From positions 1-7,052 of the forward strand of contig JAITVU010000046.1 of NCBI GenBank assembly GCA_031285645.1: a stretch of 7,052 nucleotides of DNA. The letters are read 5' to 3'. The DNA is from Oscillospiraceae bacterium (GTDB lineage Bacteria > Bacillota > Clostridia > Oscillospirales > Ruminococcaceae). A program made the position numbers and the translations under genes. Positions 5,621-7,052 of the stretch are shown here, in pieces. The first letter of the stretch is position 1. Every line of letters starts with the position of its first letter. The notes under the pieces were generated by a model, which was not told where the DNA came from, searched no databases, and saw nothing but the letters and a program-made list of their open reading frames with translations.

Positions 5621-7052
5621 ATGAGAGACAGGCTGAATGAAATGCTGGCGTCAATAAAGGCCCTGTGGACCAGGGCCACGAAAAAGTCCAGAATAATTTT
5701 TCTTTCATCACTGGTCGGCGTTCTTCTCGTGACGCTTGTATTGGTGCTTATTCTGAACCATACAAATTATGTTCTGCTCTATAACGGGCTTTCCACGCAG
5801 GAGAGCGCAGGCGTGCTGTCCGTGCTGTCCGAGATGGGCGTGGAGCCTCAGATCACGAACGCCGGCGCGATATATGTTCCGGAGCAGGATTTGAACCGTG
5901 TGCGCATGCAGGTGGCCACAAAGGGCTTTACAGGCGGCGCGTTTACGTATGATGTCCTGAAGGAAGCGGGTATGACCGCGACGCAGGCGGATAAAAACCA
6001 GTGGCAGGTCAATCAGCTGCAGGACAGAATTCAGGAGACGATTGAAACTTTTGATGAGATCACACAGGCTGTCGTGACGATCAGCATGCCTCAGCCGAGC
6101 CTCTACACACTGCAAAACGATACCCTGCCCCCGTCAGCTTCCGTAAAAATCACAAAGCGTCAGGGCAAACAACTGAGCGAGGAACAGATACAGGGTATTA
6201 TTAATATAGTAAAAGATTCCGTCGCGGGTCTTACAGAGGAAAACATTTCGATTTCCGACGAGACCGGCGACATAAAGTCGTTGCTTGAATCATACAGAGG
6301 GTCCAGCGCGTCGAAGCTGAACCTGACGGAGCAGGTCGGCAATTCGGTTCGCTCCAATATCATGGCGATGCTTCAGCCCGTGTTTGGCGCGGACAGTGTG
6401 AAAGTGGCGGTTTATCCGGTATTGGATACGAACGCGCAGGTGACGGAATCAACGGATTACGTGCCTTTTGACGAAGAGAATCCGCAGAACAACCCGCTGG
6501 ATTACGCCGAGTACGAGCGCGAGAAGCTGGGCGGCGAGGCCGGCCCCGCGCAAGGGGTTCCGGGGGCCAACGACAACGTCGATGTGCCGCAGTACACGGC
6601 CAGGGACGTGGATGTCGAGGATGCCGATTCATACGCTGTGCGCGATGTTTACGATTACCTTGTGTCTTCGATAAAAAATCAGATTATTAAAGAGGGCTTC
6701 GAAATCACCGATATGACGGCGGCCGTCGTGGTGGACTACAACAGCCTGACGGACAGCCAGAAGTCGCAGCAGATTGAACAGGATGAGCTGAAGGCCCAGG
6801 TCACGGATATTGTGGCCAGAGCGGCCGGTATTCAGGGCGACAATGTCAGCGTTCAGATTATGCAGTTTGCCCGTGCGGCGGTAGCCGTTGGGTTATTAAA
6901 AGGAAAATCTTATTTAAGCATCGGCGCGGTTTCCATGGGTATCATGGGTTCTTACCCGGATATGGCTTTCTATCAGAAATATTTGGGAATGCGCGTGGAA
7001 TTCTGTGATATGTCCGAAATCGAGCGCCGGGTTTCTCAAGGTATTTACGACC
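5621..7052 (+). CDS. fliF: FliF (MS-ring protein), cut near residue 416 and continuing in frame as FucI
   Basis: FliF builds the MS ring in the cytoplasmic membrane, the base for the rod and the FliG rotor ring. GAGGG (5610-5614) lies six bases before the ATG. Residues 25-46 are the first membrane segment (IIFLSSLVGVLLV...). Residues 47-215 cover the ring-building domains, with the conserved PSASVKI (171-177). The extracellular part continues through VDYNS (371-375) to DNVSVQIMQF (407-416), matching the 'vsVq.m.F' end of the periplasmic region. An intact FliF continues with a second membrane segment and a cytoplasmic FliG-binding tail, for a usual total of about 510-560 residues. Here neither appears. 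From about residue 416 the open frame is L-fucose isomerase to the window edge at codon 477. The fliF part is well supported; the joined product is probably not a real protein. Confidence 0.93.
   Translation, partial: MRDRLNEMLASIKALWTRATKKSRIIFLSSLVGVLLVTLVLVLILNHTNYVLLYNGLSTQESAGVLSVLSEMGVEPQITNAGAIYVPEQDLNRVRMQVATKGFTGGAFTYDVLKEAGMTATQADKNQWQVNQLQDRIQETIETFDEITQAVVTISMPQPSLYTLQNDTLPPSASVKITKRQGKQLSEEQIQGIINIVKDSVAGLTEENISISDETGDIKSLLESYRGSSASKLNLTEQVGNSVRSNIMAMLQPVFGADSVKVAVYPVLDTNAQVTESTDYVPFDEENPQNNPLDYAEYEREKLGGEAGPAQGVPGANDNVDVPQYTARDVDVEDADSYAVRDVYDYLVSSIKNQIIKEGFEITDMTAAVVVDYNSLTDSQKSQQIEQDELKAQVTDIVARAAGIQGDNVSVQIMQFARAAVAVGLLKGKSYLSIGAVSMGIMGSYPDMAFYQKYLGMRVEFCDMSEIERRVSQGIYD
6866..7052 (+). 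CDS. fucI: L-fucose isomerase (FucI) internal fragment, both ends missing
   Basis: FucI converts L-fucose to L-fuculose in the cytoplasm, the first step of fucose catabolism. The 62 residues here include KGKSYLSIGAVSMGIMGS (427-444 of the joined frame), then YLGMRVEFCDMSEIERRVSQ and GIYD. As I recall the E. coli protein, the same stretch reads [43 protein letters not shown], KIYD, starting near residue 162 of 591. So the match is specific and begins close to the boundary between the first and second FucI domains. The catalytic metal-binding residues lie further downstream, beyond the edge. No start codon or ribosome site belongs to this fragment. TTA codons appear three times and GGA twice here; I saw neither in the fliF part. 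It does not belong functionally with the flagellar genes. Confidence 0.85.

Noticed and set aside
5621..7052. Functional FliF-FucI fusion as a new system
   Set aside because: Both partners lack essential parts and codon use changes at the joint, so a chimera or rearrangement explains it better; kept only as a finding to test.

Overview
The window is a flagellar locus from a bacterium that is most probably a member of the Bacillota (Clostridia-like). The evidence is strong GGAGG-type ribosome sites, a textbook sigma-A promoter, AT-rich intergenic DNA between coding regions of moderate GC, and the gene order flgM-flgN-flgK-flgL, which is common in that group. The phylum call is an inference from style and gene order, not from a marker gene.

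Layout. Two divergent operons flank an intergenic region of about 790 bases (3480-4269). On the minus strand, read from right to left, are flgM (anti-sigma-28 factor), flgN (chaperone for hook-associated proteins), flgK (HAP1) and flgL (HAP3). These are late genes: they build the hook-filament junction and hold sigma-28 in check until the hook is complete. Sigma-28-like promoter sequences lie upstream of flgM and, separately, upstream of flgK. On the plus strand are flgB, flgC, fliE and fliF, the early genes for the proximal rod, the rod/MS-ring junction and the MS ring. A perfect TTGACA-N17-TATAAT promoter lies about 465 bases upstream of flgB, so the early operon probably has a long untranslated leader. 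That leader contains inverted repeats, including one arm that can pair with either of two downstream partners.

Main anomaly. The fliF reading frame does not end as FliF. At about 6866-6871 it passes, with no stop or frameshift, into the middle of an L-fucose isomerase (FucI) sequence that runs off the right edge. FliF is cut before its second membrane segment and its FliG-binding tail, and FucI lacks about its first 160 residues. Codon choice also changes at the joint. A chimeric assembly or cloning joint is the most likely explanation, with a real rearrangement second. A functional fusion protein is the least likely.

Otherwise this is a conventional flagellar region. The secondary points of interest are a 10-bp hairpin between the flgK ribosome-binding site and its start codon, a TTG start for flgN just after flgM and in the same frame, and the structured leader and repeats in the central intergenic region. 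I saw no RNA genes, CRISPR array or insertion sequence.
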